Position numbers and translations under genes: made by a program. Of a stretch of 64,000 bases of DNA, positions 26,852 to 36,159 are shown piece after piece. Each line of letters starts with the position of its first letter. Position 1 is the first letter of the stretch. The notes below the pieces were generated by a model. The model ran no database searches. It was not told the DNA's origin and saw only the letters and a program-made list of their open reading frames with translations. The DNA is from an uncultured Corynebacterium sp. (lineage in GTDB: Bacteria > Actinomycetota > Actinomycetes > Mycobacteriales > Mycobacteriaceae). Where the stretch lies: positions 1 to 64,000 of the forward strand of contig CALUBS010000012.1 of the NCBI GenBank assembly GCA_943914355.1. Direction: 5' to 3'.

Positions 26852-27856
26852 TTAGTCTCCGCGCCCACCCGCATAGTCCACAAGGAAGCGCAAAAACTGT
26901 TGGGCCGGATCAGAAAGGCGATTCTGCGCACTCCACACCACCCGTAGCGGCCGGTCAAAGCTGATTCCCACCACCGGAACCTCTACGTATTCACCTGTGG
27001 CCAACTGTGGCTCCACCGCTCGCCGTGCGATAATCCCCGGCACCCCCAGAGCTCCTATCGCAGTACGTTGAGCTCCCAGAGACCCGAACTCCCCTGCCGG
27101 CGGGGAGAGCACTCCCAGAATATCCGCCACCACCTCTCGTGTGCCGCTTCCCTGTTCACGCAGCACCAAGGGCGTGGATTGCAGCTCCTCCTTCGTCACT
27201 GGAGCTGCCCTCGTTTCCGATGCTGACGCTGAGGGGATCACTGGCTGATTGTGATTGTGTGGCTTTGCCCAGCGATGTTCTGCGGGGACAACAACCACGA
27301 GTTCATCGTGTCCGACTACACGCTCGTGCAGTTCGTGGGCCACCCAGTGACCCTCAACAATCGCTAGTTCTGCCTGGCCTTCAACCACGTGGCGCTGCGC
27401 CTCTCGGCTGTTGAGCTGGCGCATGTGCAGATAAGCATGTGGGTGAGCGCGTTGGTAGGCCGCGGCCCAGCGGGGGTAGTCCACTTCGGCCACAGTATGA
27501 GAAACCACCAAGTTAATGTCTTCGGTGACCCCAACCCCAACGGCTGTTTCGAGGCCACGCGCGCATTCGTTCAGGGCGCCTTCTAGTCCCGCGAGTACAC
27601 GGACGACTTGGCTGCCCACTTCTGTGACGGAACTACCCGCGGCTCCGCGCCAAAAAATGCGATTATTGAGGCGTTTTTCAAACTTGGCGATGCGCGTACT
27701 AACCGTTTGTTGGGAGACATTCAGATGTTTCGCAGCCTGGTTCATACCCCCATATCGAGCTACAGCAAGGACGGCATCAACTGTGAAAGCATCGGGAACG
27801 TAGCTGCGTCGAACGGGAGAGAATCCATCGTTACCATCTTCTCGTGAGGGGTACAT
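26852..27856 (-). CDS. LysR-family transcriptional regulator
   Basis: The 334 residues begin with a winged helix-turn-helix (about 25-75: AVLAVARYGGMNQAAKHL, then VSQQTVSTRIAKFEKRL), followed by a periplasmic-binding-protein-like effector domain (LVVSHTVAEVDYPRW, ELAIVEGHWV, LVLREQGSGTREVV). The ARYGGMNQAA part is close to the usual LysR pattern. It is divergent from a TDT-family transporter, the classical arrangement for a LysR regulator and its target. TACAAT lies 6 bases before the ATG, and an inverted repeat straddles the start, suggesting autoregulation. The QGSGTRE motif is typical of CysB/CbbR-like regulators. Confidence 0.9.
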   Translation of the reverse strand: MYPSREDGNDGFSPVRRSYVPDAFTVDAVLAVARYGGMNQAAKHLNVSQQTVSTRIAKFEKRLNNRIFWRGAAGSSVTEVGSQVVRVLAGLEGALNECARGLETAVGVGVTEDINLVVSHTVAEVDYPRWAAAYQRAHPHAYLHMRQLNSREAQRHVVEGQAELAIVEGHWVAHELHERVVGHDELVVVVPAEHRWAKPHNHNQPVIPSASASETRAAPVTKEELQSTPLVLREQGSGTREVVADILGVLSPPAGEFGSLGAQRTAIGALGVPGIIARRAVEPQLATGEYVEVPVVGISFDRPLRVVWSAQNRLSDPAQQFLRFLVDYAGGRGD

Positions 27857-27873
27857 TCATTTATTGTAACCCC
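27848..27873. promoter_or_regulatory. Candidate operator of the LysR/TDT pair
   Basis: Imperfect inverted repeat ggggtaca (27848-27855) and tgtaacccc (27865-27873), spanning the LysR start codon and its TACAAT -10 element. Position fits an autoregulatory site. Confidence 0.4.
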
Positions 27874-27908
27874 GTTCGGATTATGCGCTCTCCCGCGCAC
27901 ATCAAGCA

Positions 27909-28934
27909 GTGCCTAACCTGAAAAATATGTTAAAGGTTCGCAATGAAATAGAACTTCCTCCGCTGGGTCCTGGCTGGGCCGGAGCAGTAATGGGGCTCGG
28001 AATCTCCTCGTCTCTCATCGATGCTCACCTGAGCCCAACCCTGGGCCACCTTCCCGCAGAAATCATGCTCGGCGTCGCAACGCTTGTCGCCCTAGCGCTC
28101 TCAATAAGTTTCATTAAGTACCGTAAGCCAGGGTTTAACGCCAAAGCCATGCCTGCGTGGGGCATGGTCTCCATGGGCATCCTGGCTTTGGGTAGTGCCT
28201 ACTCCCTCATCTTGGATGCCTGGCTGATCCACACAGTGTGTTGGGCAATAGGAGGCGCTCTTAGCGTAATTACCTGTATAAAGTATCTAAAGTTCCTTAT
28301 CCTTGAACGCCCCGACTCTCCGGCGTTTACCTGGGGACTGCCACTAGTAGCGCCCATGGTTACTGCAACTTCCTCGGCGCAGCTGGCACCGCATGCAGGT
28401 GAGTGGGGTTGGATTGTCCACGGTATTGGCGTGTTCTGCTTTTTCCTGGCTTTGGTCACAGGACTGCCCATGTTCGTCCTCGTTTATCGGCGAACCTTTC
28501 CCACGGTTCCCACTAGCTTGGCTGCCACCACCTGGATCCCACTGGGTCTTGTCGGCCAATCCACCGCGGCAGCCCAGCTACTCGCCGGCGACCAATGGCA
28601 CTTCCGCGCCATGGTCTACGGTGTCGCGATGCTCAGCGTCGGTGTCCCTCTATCGATCTATGCAATTATCAAGCATTGGGGAACAACCCTTGGTAACACC
28701 CCAATGTCCTATAACCCCACGTGGTGGGCCAGCACCTTCCCCGTGGGCACCTGCTGCCTCGGTACACAGACCTTATCCACGCAACCCGCCGCGCTCGAGT
28801 GGGGTATGGGGTGGATGAATACCGTCAGCGCCGCCCTGCTAATTCTGCTCCTCCTCCACGTCACCTGGGCAGCTTTTGGAGCCATCAAGGTCAGCAATCT
28901 GAACCACGGGCACTCTTCCCTTCAGGCGGCCTAA
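27909..28934 (+). CDS. TDT-family transporter (TehA/SLAC1-type, C4-dicarboxylate/anion/tellurite)
   Basis: Integral membrane protein of 341 residues with about ten hydrophobic helices, the size and pattern of the TehA/SLAC1/Mae1 family of anion or dicarboxylate carriers. Visible family features are PPLGPGWAGAVMGLGISSS at the first helix, a central SAQLAPHAG, and NPTWWASTFPVGTC near the end, which resembles the WW.FPxG motif of TDT members. The start is GTG 27909; ATG 27927 is possible. Divergent from the LysR regulator, which probably controls it. The substrate is unknown. Confidence 0.82.
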   Translation: MPNLKNMLKVRNEIELPPLGPGWAGAVMGLGISSSLIDAHLSPTLGHLPAEIMLGVATLVALALSISFIKYRKPGFNAKAMPAWGMVSMGILALGSAYSLILDAWLIHTVCWAIGGALSVITCIKYLKFLILERPDSPAFTWGLPLVAPMVTATSSAQLAPHAGEWGWIVHGIGVFCFFLALVTGLPMFVLVYRRTFPTVPTSLAATTWIPLGLVGQSTAAAQLLAGDQWHFRAMVYGVAMLSVGVPLSIYAIIKHWGTTLGNTPMSYNPTWWASTFPVGTCCLGTQTLSTQPAALEWGMGWMNTVSAALLILLLLHVTWAAFGAIKVSNLNHGHSSLQAA

Positions 28935-28960
28935 ACACGAAACCAAGGTTTACCAACCAA

Positions 28961-30139
28961 TCATTGTTTCTTCGGGTCGTGCTCGCTGAAAAACGCGGGC
29001 ATCGCCTGGAGAAGATGCTGGTTCCACACCCCGTGCGCGCTAAGGGCGGAAGCATGATCGGCGTGCGGACGCACATACTCGCTAAGCTCGATGCCTTTCT
29101 GGTGCGCTAAGCGGCGGAAATCATCATAGCTTTCCGGTGGAACAAGGCGGTCGTGGTCACTACGCACGATCATGATAGGCGGCATATCCGAGGTCAGATG
29201 CGTAGCTGAAGTCACGAAGTCCGCGCGGTCTGGATATTCCTTAGGCGTTCCACCCAGGTATTTCTCCACGGTATCGCGGGAGCCCTGCCCGGCATAGGGG
29301 TCGTCAGAATCATAAATGTGACGCACATCCAAGGCCGGTGAATCCGCATAGACGGCGCTGGGAACAGCCGGCGTGCCGGGACAGTCGGTGGAAGGCAGCT
29401 GGGTGGGGTGTGCGGCGGCATCGGCAGTCGCGTTCAGGACCAACTGCCCACCGGCGGATTCACCATAGGTAAAGAAGCGCTCCGGGTCGCCGCCATAATC
29501 TGCGGCATGGGCGTTGACCCAGTTCATCGCGCAGCCCACCTGCCCCGCCGCGACCTTCCACGTGGGCTGTTCCCAGCTAGACAACGTGTAGTCAATAGAT
29601 AATACGAGGTAACCGCGCTGGGCCATCTGCCGCATATTGAAAGCCTGAGAGCGCTTAGTCATCTGGTCCCAGCCGCCGCCGTGGACATACATCATGACTG
29701 GGTGGGGCCCACTTTCTTGTGGCGTGTAGATATCCATATCTAGATCGTCGCCGTGGAAGGAATCGTAGGCCACCGTATGGTCGGGGCCCTCGTTGGTGCT
29801 TTCCACCCCGGCCCAGCTAAAGGCAGCGGGAATATCCACCTCGGTACCCTGCCCCTTCGCGGCGTGAATCTGCGTGCCGAAAAGCACAAGCCCGGCAGTG
29901 AGGGCAATCGCCGCGAATGCCCCTGGCACGTAGAAGCTGCGGGAGGCGAATCCTCCAAGCACCGCAAGGACCAGGAGAATAAGGGAAAAGATAACCACCG
30001 GCCCGATATACTGCGGGCCAATGAGCGCACCCGCGCCCCAATACGGAATATGCGGCGTAAACGGCGCCACCGCAAGCCACAGCGCGAGGAAAGCTACAAG
30101 CGCAAGCGGGACGGATAACAGCCGGGCAACGATCTTCAT
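28961..30139 (-). CDS. Membrane-anchored alpha/beta hydrolase (esterase/lipase, HGGGW type)
   Basis: A 392-residue protein with three N-terminal hydrophobic helices (about 5-27, 43-66, 72-90), then an extracytoplasmic hydrolase of the carboxylesterase/hormone-sensitive-lipase type. The oxyanion hole is HGGGW (153-157). The nucleophile is Ser228 in GESAGG, and likely acid and base are Asp328/330 (RSDHDRLVPP) and His359/362 (RPHADHAS). I use ATG 30139; a longer frame to 30223 adds 28 residues with no initiation signal. Decayed pieces of a second copy of this gene lie at 31340-31440. It converges on the TDT transporter with 26 bases between the stops. Confidence 0.85.
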   Translation of the reverse strand: MKIVARLLSVPLALVAFLALWLAVAPFTPHIPYWGAGALIGPQYIGPVVIFSLILLVLAVLGGFASRSFYVPGAFAAIALTAGLVLFGTQIHAAKGQGTEVDIPAAFSWAGVESTNEGPDHTVAYDSFHGDDLDMDIYTPQESGPHPVMMYVHGGGWDQMTKRSQAFNMRQMAQRGYLVLSIDYTLSSWEQPTWKVAAGQVGCAMNWVNAHAADYGGDPERFFTYGESAGGQLVLNATADAAAHPTQLPSTDCPGTPAVPSAVYADSPALDVRHIYDSDDPYAGQGSRDTVEKYLGGTPKEYPDRADFVTSATHLTSDMPPIMIVRSDHDRLVPPESYDDFRRLAHQKGIELSEYVRPHADHASALSAHGVWNQHLLQAMPAFFSEHDPKKQ

Positions 30140-30235
30140 ACCGGCAACGGTAGTCCTAGTTTCTGGGAATGCGTGGTGGAGATTGCAGCTCCAGTGGGCG
30201 TATTTTCTTCTATGACGTTTCACTGCACTCTGCGG

Positions 30236-30961
30236 CTAACGAGAGTCTCTAAAACTCCTTGTCTCCACACCAGTGCCCGCGCTGATAAAGAAGCGATCTC
30301 GGAGCTCTTCATTATCTTCGTCAGCCCCCGCTTCTTCCCAACACGCAGCCAAAAGATCTTTACCAGAATTGAATCCATAAGCTGCTGACACTGGGTTCAG
30401 CCGCTTTGCCAAGCTCTTTAATCGAACGCCTTCTTTTCGCAAGGAGTCCACGACGAGAGTCGCCAAATAATTGAATTCCATTATTTGGGAGGCCAAGTCC
30501 TCCACCGTCTTTTCTACTGAGGTTACGGGCGATCCGTCGATATTTTCTATATCCCCGACTTCTATCTCTCGATCGTCATAAATGTGGATATCATTCTGAC
30601 TGGTTTGTTTCCGCAAGGAAGCCGAGAAAGTCTGTGTATTCGGAATCAAATCACCAATGCTATGGATAAGTGCTGCGGACGCATGAGACACAACGATCTT
30701 ATTGTCGGCGTCTATACGTTCTACCGCAAATAGGTTTGGTTCAAGGGATATCCAGGCTTCCCTGACATCCGTTAATGGACCAAGCTGAACTGAGGGAAGA
30801 AAGTAGATGCCCCTGCGTGCGCGCGTTAGAATCTCGCTCCCTGCCAAGCGATTTATGTGGAGGCGAGAAATACCTTCGCGTTGAGCCTGAGCCGTAGTGA
30901 TAATGCCCCACTGATTTGCTGCTAAGGATTCTAGCTGCGCCAGAATTTCTACAGCTTTCAT
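30236..30961 (-). CDS. AbiEi-type antitoxin-like transcriptional regulator, orphan
   Basis: AbiEi is the antitoxin and DNA-binding repressor of type IV AbiE toxin-antitoxin systems. The 241-residue protein starts with the AbiEi winged helix (residues 10-55: LAANQWGIITTAQAQREGIS, then INRLAGSEILTRARRGIYFL). A C-terminal part with SVEKTVEDLASQ and FNSGKDLLAACWEEAG follows. No AbiEii nucleotidyltransferase toxin is found on either side. Two 60-base lines counted here are about 37% and 47% GC, lower than neighbouring core genes, which suggests transfer. A perfect 18-bp inverted repeat lies 30-74 bases before the start and is a likely operator. It may be a solitary antitoxin or a regulator of something else. 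Confidence 0.75.
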   Translation of the reverse strand: MKAVEILAQLESLAANQWGIITTAQAQREGISRLHINRLAGSEILTRARRGIYFLPSVQLGPLTDVREAWISLEPNLFAVERIDADNKIVVSHASAALIHSIGDLIPNTQTFSASLRKQTSQNDIHIYDDREIEVGDIENIDGSPVTSVEKTVEDLASQIMEFNYLATLVVDSLRKEGVRLKSLAKRLNPVSAAYGFNSGKDLLAACWEEAGADEDNEELRDRFFISAGTGVETRSFRDSR

Positions 30962-30990
30962 TTCGACACCGAACCCCTCTACCCTTAACC

Positions 30991-31035
30991 TCCGTCTTTA
31001 CTTGTATCAACCTGAGGGATACAAGTAAAGACGGA
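30991..31035. repeat. Perfect 18-bp inverted repeat upstream of the AbiEi-like gene
   Basis: Left arm 30991-31008 (tccgtctttacttgtatc), 9-base spacer, right arm 31018-31035. No T tract follows on either side, so a protein-binding site is more likely than a terminator. AbiEi proteins are known to bind inverted repeats before their own operon. The plus-strand-right arm also contains a ttgata hexamer usable as a -35 for the minus-strand gene. Confidence 0.7.
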
Positions 31036-31069
31036 TTGAGTACCTACGTTGCACAGCCTTGAAGGCAAA

Positions 31070-31091
31070 AAGCCCGGCTGAAGCCGGGCTT
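31070..31091. terminator. Duplicated purL terminator hairpin
   Basis: aagcccggct pairs with agccgggctt around two bases. It is a near copy of the hairpin after intact purL (32860-32887) and marks the edge of the duplicated segment. Confidence 0.7.
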
Positions 31092-31094
31092 GAG

Positions 31095-31440
31095 CTAGGC
31101 GATGCCAGAGGCTGGCTTACTCCGCAACAGAATTAGCGCCCACGACGGCGTAGCCGAAGAGCTCAGGCAAGGTGGAGAACCATGCTTCAACCAGCTGGGA
31201 GATGGCCACGGATTCACGGCCCAAAGTAAGCGCGCCGGTTTCGGTGGTCTCACCCACGATGGCCGCGATGGCGGCGCCCTCGTGCACGGCGGAGAGATCG
31301 AAATCGAGGTCGAGGTCGGCGGCATCGGCAAGCGCGTTCAGCACCATATGACCGGCCGTGGGCATACATCATCACTGAGTGGGTACCAGAATCATTGGGT
31401 GGATAGCGGCCGAGCAACGATCTTCAAGTCCTCGGTTCCG
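31095..31440 (-). pseudogene. Chimeric remnant: decayed hydrolase 5' pieces fused to a duplicated purL 3' end
   Basis: Read on the minus strand. About 31440-31402 matches the 5' end of the hydrolase gene at 30139 (ggatagc-ggccgagcaacgatcttcaa against ggataac-agccgggcaacgatcttcat). About 31385-31345 matches its HGGG region (gatgtatgcccacgg). VLNALADAAD then matches the segment VLNATADAAA after its nucleophile. At the shared word ADAA the reading passes into Pur[40 protein letters not shown] and GANSVAE against the PurL C-terminus (GANSVVE), with about 50 residues of PurL missing in between. The purL stop and terminator are also copied. Several internal deletions make a functional product unlikely, though 31117-31365 remains open. 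Confidence 0.8.
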
Positions 31441-31480
31441 GAGAGGCGCGGTGGTGGCTTTAGTGGAGAAAAGCCGCTTA

Positions 31481-32764
31481 CTAACTCGCCTTTTTGAAGG
31501 AAAGGCGGCGATCCCGCAGAGGCAAGGCGTCCTTTCGGCTTAGCTCCGCGATGCACAGTGCGATTACAAAGCCCACCAAGACAATCAACGAGGACCATGA
31601 CAACCACATTTCAGAATCTGCCCTGGCCAGCGGTGGGAACAAGAAGAGACCTAAGACCGGCACAACATAAATGATGCGATTCTGCCCGCGTGCCAGAACG
31701 CCTAGCAGTGGCAATACGGCGCACAAGACGTAATGATCCCACAAGATATTGCCGGTAGCCGTGAGAACCGTAAAGATGCCGACGGCAGCAATGCGCCACG
31801 GCTCCTGTGAGCGTAAAGCGGTAACAATAACCAGCGCAATTAATGCCAGGGTTACAAAAGGCGGAATAAGGCTGGCAGCCAGTGAAGGATCATGAACGAT
31901 GGTGACAAGAATGCTGTCATCTTCAACGCGGTTGGTGCTCAGTTGGGAAGCAATCGACCCGTTGACAGGAGCGACCATTATTGCCGCCTTGATGTCCTGC
32001 AGGGTATCCCACCAAGAGGTAAACACGTCCCAGCCAGAAACGACGATTGAGTAGAGCACAGCAACGGCTCCTGTCCCAAGTGCTACCAATCCCGCTTTGC
32101 GCGCCCGCGGAAAGACCACACAGATGAGCACGAGGATAATGGGGGTTAGCTTTACTGCAGATACAAGTCCTAGTGCAATTCCTGCGCGTACTGGGTGCAC
32201 GCGAGCAGCAGCAAGGCCGTATGCAACGCCCGCAAAAATCAGTGGGCTCGTCTGGCCAAGAAATAACGATGATTGAAAAGCTATCGATGCCCAGCCCAAG
32301 AGGATTCCGAAAAGCAAGGTAATGGTCGCTATCTCTTCCTCAAACCACAAGAACCAGGCGGAGACTATCAACACCACCAGCGCCCAACCGGAAGCAATCG
32401 CGAGCAATATCACGGAGACATCAAAACTCATGACCCGCACGACCAAGCTCATCACATCCGCGAGAAATGGGACGTGAACATAAGGGTGCGGGAACTCAGT
32501 GACATCAGAGTGGGCGATGGTGTCTAACCACACATCACCACGTGGCAGTGCGAAATCGCGTTCATCGATCCTATATAAATGCTCCCGATTTCCATCGCGG
32601 ACGAGCAATCCAGCAATCCATAGCGCACCCCAGTCACCGTAATTCAGTTTTCCGGCGGAAATTACGGCAACCACGAGGCCAAATACCAGCCCAATACCAT
32701 GGTGGTACCACCGCAGCACTGTTGTTGCGGGCGCGGAGGCATGATGGCGGGAATGCGCGCTCAT
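31481..32764 (-). CDS. GT87-like (DUF2029) polytopic membrane glycosyltransferase
   Basis: A 427-residue protein with about ten to twelve hydrophobic segments. It resembles the DUF2029/GT87 group, whose members transfer mannose or arabinofuranose from polyprenyl-phosphate donors on the outer face of the membrane during synthesis of actinobacterial lipoglycans. Supporting sequence: the first loop KLNYGDWGALWIAGLLV with its acidic residue, followed by LYRIDERDF; FLGQTSPLIFAGVAYGLA; and SAVKLTPIILVLICVVFPRAR. The ATG follows taggag by 4 bases. It lies between the chimeric pseudogene and purL and is not part of the pur operon. The specific sugar and acceptor are unknown. Confidence 0.7.
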   Translation of the reverse strand: MSAHSRHHASAPATTVLRWYHHGIGLVFGLVVAVISAGKLNYGDWGALWIAGLLVRDGNREHLYRIDERDFALPRGDVWLDTIAHSDVTEFPHPYVHVPFLADVMSLVVRVMSFDVSVILLAIASGWALVVLIVSAWFLWFEEEIATITLLFGILLGWASIAFQSSLFLGQTSPLIFAGVAYGLAAARVHPVRAGIALGLVSAVKLTPIILVLICVVFPRARKAGLVALGTGAVAVLYSIVVSGWDVFTSWWDTLQDIKAAIMVAPVNGSIASQLSTNRVEDDSILVTIVHDPSLAASLIPPFVTLALIALVIVTALRSQEPWRIAAVGIFTVLTATGNILWDHYVLCAVLPLLGVLARGQNRIIYVVPVLGLFLFPPLARADSEMWLSWSSLIVLVGFVIALCIAELSRKDALPLRDRRLSFKKAS

Positions 32765-32859
32765 GGGACTCCTAATATAAAAATTACGATTCGAGACAGA
32801 GAGAAAGGGCGATGCTCATTGGGCAGCGACCCCGATCATCGAAGATAGTCTAAACGCTC

Positions 32860-32887
32860 CTCAAGCCCGGCCAAAGCCGGGCTTGAG
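32860..32887 (-). terminator. Terminator of the purSQL operon
   Basis: A 12-bp perfect stem (32860-32871 with 32876-32887) about 22 bases past the purL stop. The T run is weak (gagcgttta). Confidence 0.65.
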
Positions 32888-32909
32888 CTAAGCGGTGACA
32901 GGGGCTGGC

Positions 32910-35219
32910 TTACTCCACAACGGAGTTAGCGCCCACGGCGTGACCGAAGAGGTCAGGCAAGGTAGCAGACCATGCCTCAACCAACTGAGAGATGGCCACG
33001 GATTCGCCACCCAAGGTAAGTGCACCAGTTTCGGTGGTCTCACCCACGATGGCTGCTGGAATGCCAAGCTCAGCGGCACGGGCGAGCACCTTATCGGCGC
33101 GGTCAGCGGTGGTGGCCACGAGCGCGCGGGAAGCGGACTCGGAGAAGGCCGCGGTGAAGGCGTCCTCGTGCACGGCGGTGAGATCGAGGTCGAGGCCTAG
33201 GCCGGCGGCATCGGCAGGCGCACCGGCACGCTTGGCCATCTCAAAGGCGGCAACGGCCAGGCCACCCTCGGAGACATCGTGCGCGGCGGTGAGCAAATCG
33301 TTGCCGTCGAAGAAATCCGCGAGGCGCTTCTCATTGGCCATGTCCACCTGCGGCGGCAAGCCGTTGAGGCTGTCCTTATCGGCGCCCTCGGCGCTCACCA
33401 GCTGCCAAATGGAACCGCCAAACTCATCCTTGGTCTCACCCAAGGCGATGAGGACTTCCTTCTCATTGACGGTGCCCAAGTTATTGCTAATGGCTTGGTG
33501 TACATCGTCGATAACGCCGAGCACGCCCACGACCGGGGTGGGCAGGATGGGCTCGGAACCGGTCTGGTTGTAGAAGGAGACGTTGCCGCCGGAGACGGGG
33601 ATGGAGAGTTCCACGGCGGCATCGGCAAGCCCATGCACCGATTCGCGGAACTGCCACATCACGTCCGGGTTTTCCGGCGAACCGTAGTTCAGGCAGTTGG
33701 TAATCGCAACGGGCTTGGCGCCGGTGACCGCGACGTTGCGGTAGGCCTCCGCCAAGGCCAGGCGCGCGCCCATGTTCGGATCCAGCTTGGTGTAGCGGCC
33801 GGAAGCATCGGCGGAAACGGCGACACCGCGGCCGGTCTCCTCATCAATGCGCAGCACACCCGCATCCGCGTGGTGGGACTGGACGGTATTGCCGCGCACG
33901 TAGCGGTCATACTGATTCATGATGAAATCGCGCGAGCACAACGAAGGCGAGGAAATGAGCTTTTGCAGGGATTCCACCAGGCCGCGCTTGTCCGTGCCCT
34001 GGTATTTCTGCAGCTCATCCTGCCACTCGGGGCGGGCGTAGGGTCGCTCGTAAACGGGTGCTTCATCCGCGATGGTGCCAGCTGGGGCATCGACGACGAC
34101 CTCACCCTGGTGGCGGATGACCAAGTGGTCACCTTCAGTAACCTCACCGATTTCGGCGCAGGTGACCTCCCAGTGCTCGCAGATTTCGCGGAACTTCTCC
34201 ACGTTTTCCGGTGCCACGACGGCGCACATGCGCTCCTGGGACTCGGAGGCAAGGATTTCCGCTGCGGTCATGTTTTCCGCGCGCAGCGGTACCGCATCGA
34301 GGTTGACCTCCATGCCGCCATCGCCGGAAGCTGCCAGCTCAGAGGTGGCACAGGCCAGGCCAGCGCCGCCCAAATCCTGGATGCCCACCACAACACCGGC
34401 GTGGTAGAGGTCCAGGCAGCATTCGATAAGCACCTTTTCCGCGAAGGGGTCGCCCACCTGCACGGCCGGCAGCTTGCGCTCCGCGCCGTCTTCAAAGGTA
34501 TCGGAGGCCAGCACGGATACACCGCCGATGCCGTCCAGGCCGGTGCGGGAGCCAAAGAGCATGACCTTATTACCCTTGCCGGAGGCGAAGGCGAGTTTCA
34601 GGTCATCGACCTTGAGGGTGCCCACACACAGGGCGTTGACCAGCGGGTTACCGGCATAGGTTTCATCAAAGACGGTCTCGCCGCCAATATTGGGCAGGCC
34701 CAAGGAGTTGCCGTAGCCGCCCACGCCAGAGACGACGCCGGGTAGCACGCGTTTGGTATCGGGGGCATCGGCAGGCCCAAAGCGCAGCTGATCCATCACG
34801 GCGATGGGGCGCGCCCCCATGGCCATGATGTCGCGGACGATGCCGCCCACGCCGGTCGCCGCGCCCTGGTAGGGCTCCACATAGGAGGGGTGGTTATGCG
34901 ATTCCACGCGGAAGGTCACCGCGTTGCCATCGCCGATGTCCACCACGCCCGCGTTTTCACCAATGCCGGCCAGGATCTTCTCCCCCATCTCCTCCGTCAT
35001 GGTCTCACCAAAGTAGCGCAGGTGCGTCTTGGAGGACTTATAGGAGCAGTGCTCGGACCACATCACGGAGTACATGGTCAGCTCCGCGTCGGTGGGGCGC
35101 CGGCCCAAAATATCGTGGATGCGCTGGTATTCGTCATCCTTCAGGCCGAGCTCAACGTACGGCTGCTGCTCATCCGGGGTGGACTGCGCCTTGTCTACGG
35201 TGTCATTAGAAACGGTCAT
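32910..35219 (-). CDS. purL: Phosphoribosylformylglycinamidine synthase subunit PurL
   Basis: Large subunit of FGAM synthase: ATP-dependent amidation of FGAR using ammonia passed from PurQ, bridged by PurS. At 769 residues it is the small-PurL form lacking a glutaminase domain. Motifs include [17 protein letters not shown] (56-72) with catalytic His57, [22 protein letters not shown] of the ATP site, and [11 protein letters not shown]. The ATG follows aaggagg that overlaps the purQ stop, 13 bases away, so translation is coupled. The 3' end of this gene has been duplicated at 31070-31340. Confidence 0.97.
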   Translation of the reverse strand: MTVSNDTVDKAQSTPDEQQPYVELGLKDDEYQRIHDILGRRPTDAELTMYSVMWSEHCSYKSSKTHLRYFGETMTEEMGEKILAGIGENAGVVDIGDGNAVTFRVESHNHPSYVEPYQGAATGVGGIVRDIMAMGARPIAVMDQLRFGPADAPDTKRVLPGVVSGVGGYGNSLGLPNIGGETVFDETYAGNPLVNALCVGTLKVDDLKLAFASGKGNKVMLFGSRTGLDGIGGVSVLASDTFEDGAERKLPAVQVGDPFAEKVLIECCLDLYHAGVVVGIQDLGGAGLACATSELAASGDGGMEVNLDAVPLRAENMTAAEILASESQERMCAVVAPENVEKFREICEHWEVTCAEIGEVTEGDHLVIRHQGEVVVDAPAGTIADEAPVYERPYARPEWQDELQKYQGTDKRGLVESLQKLISSPSLCSRDFIMNQYDRYVRGNTVQSHHADAGVLRIDEETGRGVAVSADASGRYTKLDPNMGARLALAEAYRNVAVTGAKPVAITNCLNYGSPENPDVMWQFRESVHGLADAAVELSIPVSGGNVSFYNQTGSEPILPTPVVGVLGVIDDVHQAISNNLGTVNEKEVLIALGETKDEFGGSIWQLVSAEGADKDSLNGLPPQVDMANEKRLADFFDGNDLLTAAHDVSEGGLAVAAFEMAKRAGAPADAAGLGLDLDLTAVHEDAFTAAFSESASRALVATTADRADKVLARAAELGIPAAIVGETTETGALTLGGESVAISQLVEAWSATLPDLFGHAVGANSVVE

Positions 35220-35232
35220 GTAGGTGGCCTCC

Positions 35233-35916
35233 TTAAACCGCCGGCGCTTCCGCGACGGCCTTGATGGCGGATACGAATAGTCCCAATCCGTCGGTGGATG
35301 GGCCGGTCAGCGGGTCAATAGCGTGCTCTGGGTGCGGCATGAGGCCTACGATGCGGCCGGACTCATCGCTTACCCCGGCAATGCCATTGATGGAGCCGTT
35401 GTAATTATCGGTATAGCGGAAGACCACGCGGCCTTCGCCCTCGATACGGGCGATATCGTCATCGCCTGCCTGGAAGCGGCCCTCGCCGTGCTTGGCGGGA
35501 ACTAAAATCTTTTGGCCCTTTTCAAACTCGCTGGTCCAGGCCGTGGTGGAGTGCTCCACCTCCAGGTAAGTATCGGTGCAATGAAAATGCAGGCCCTTAT
35601 TCCGGGTCAATGCGCCCGGCAAGAGGCCTGCTTCAGTCAAGATTTGGAAACCATTGCAAATGCCGAGTACCGGCATTCCTGCCTTGGCGCGGTCGATGAC
35701 GCTGCGCATGACGGGGGCGAGCGCCGAGATAGCGCCCGAGCGCAGATAGTCACCATAGGAAAAACCGCCCGGCACGACTACCGCGTCCACGCCGCGCAGA
35801 TCAGCATCCGCGTGCCAGAGGTTAATGACCTCGGCGCCGGCGGTGCGGGCTGCGCGGGCGGCATCCACATCATCCAGGGTGCCGGGGAAGGTGATTACTC
35901 CGATTTTTGCGGTCAC
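35233..35916 (-). CDS. purQ: Phosphoribosylformylglycinamidine synthase glutaminase PurQ
   Basis: Class I glutamine amidotransferase subunit that supplies ammonia to PurL. Of 227 residues, the nucleophile is Cys87 in GICNGFQ, and the rest of the triad is His195/Glu197 in [23 protein letters not shown] is also typical. The start is a GTG directly after the purS TAA (taagtg), with ggagg 9 bases upstream inside purS, showing translational coupling. Confidence 0.97.
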   Translation of the reverse strand: MTAKIGVITFPGTLDDVDAARAARTAGAEVINLWHADADLRGVDAVVVPGGFSYGDYLRSGAISALAPVMRSVIDRAKAGMPVLGICNGFQILTEAGLLPGALTRNKGLHFHCTDTYLEVEHSTTAWTSEFEKGQKILVPAKHGEGRFQAGDDDIARIEGEGRVVFRYTDNYNGSINGIAGVSDESGRIVGLMPHPEHAIDPLTGPSTDGLGLFVSAIKAVAEAPAV

Positions 35917-36159
35917 TTACTTGACCTCCAGCTGCGTAACCTCGTAGTCCTCGATGACGGTATTAGCCAGCAGCGTTTCTGCTACCTTATCCAGTTCCTC
36001 TGCGGTAACGGAATCATCTACCTCGAGTTCGAAGCGCTTTCCTTGGCGCACATCGCTGACACCGGATACTCCGATGCGACCCAATGCGCGGACGACAGCT
36101 TGGCCCTGCGGATCCAGAATTTCCGCCTTGGGCATGACATTGACAACTACACGAGCCAT
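35917..36159 (-). CDS. purS: Phosphoribosylformylglycinamidine synthase subunit PurS
   Basis: Small bridging subunit that holds PurQ and PurL together for ammonia transfer. The 80 residues show the PurS pattern: ARVVVNVMPKAEILDPQG, then ALGRIGVSGVSDVRQGKRFELEV and VIEDYEV at the end. It is first gene of purSQL. TACAGT lies 14 bases before the ATG, so the leader is probably only a few bases long. The 246-base region to the divergent nuclease gene carries the promoters. Confidence 0.95.
   Translation of the reverse strand: MARVVVNVMPKAEILDPQGQAVVRALGRIGVSGVSDVRQGKRFELEVDDSVTAEELDKVAETLLANTVIEDYEVTQLEVK

Noticed and set aside
30991..31035. 18-bp inverted repeat as a terminator or transposon end pair
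   Set aside because: No T tract on either strand, no target-site duplication and no transposase nearby; an operator fits better.
31117..31365. 82-codon open frame in the chimeric segment as a functional small protein
   Set aside because: Its sequence is a patchwork of hydrolase and PurL fragments with internal deletions; no ribosome site or promoter is evident.
33279..34745. Plus-strand frame of 488 codons opposite purL
   Set aside because: Antisense shadow of a complete, conserved gene.
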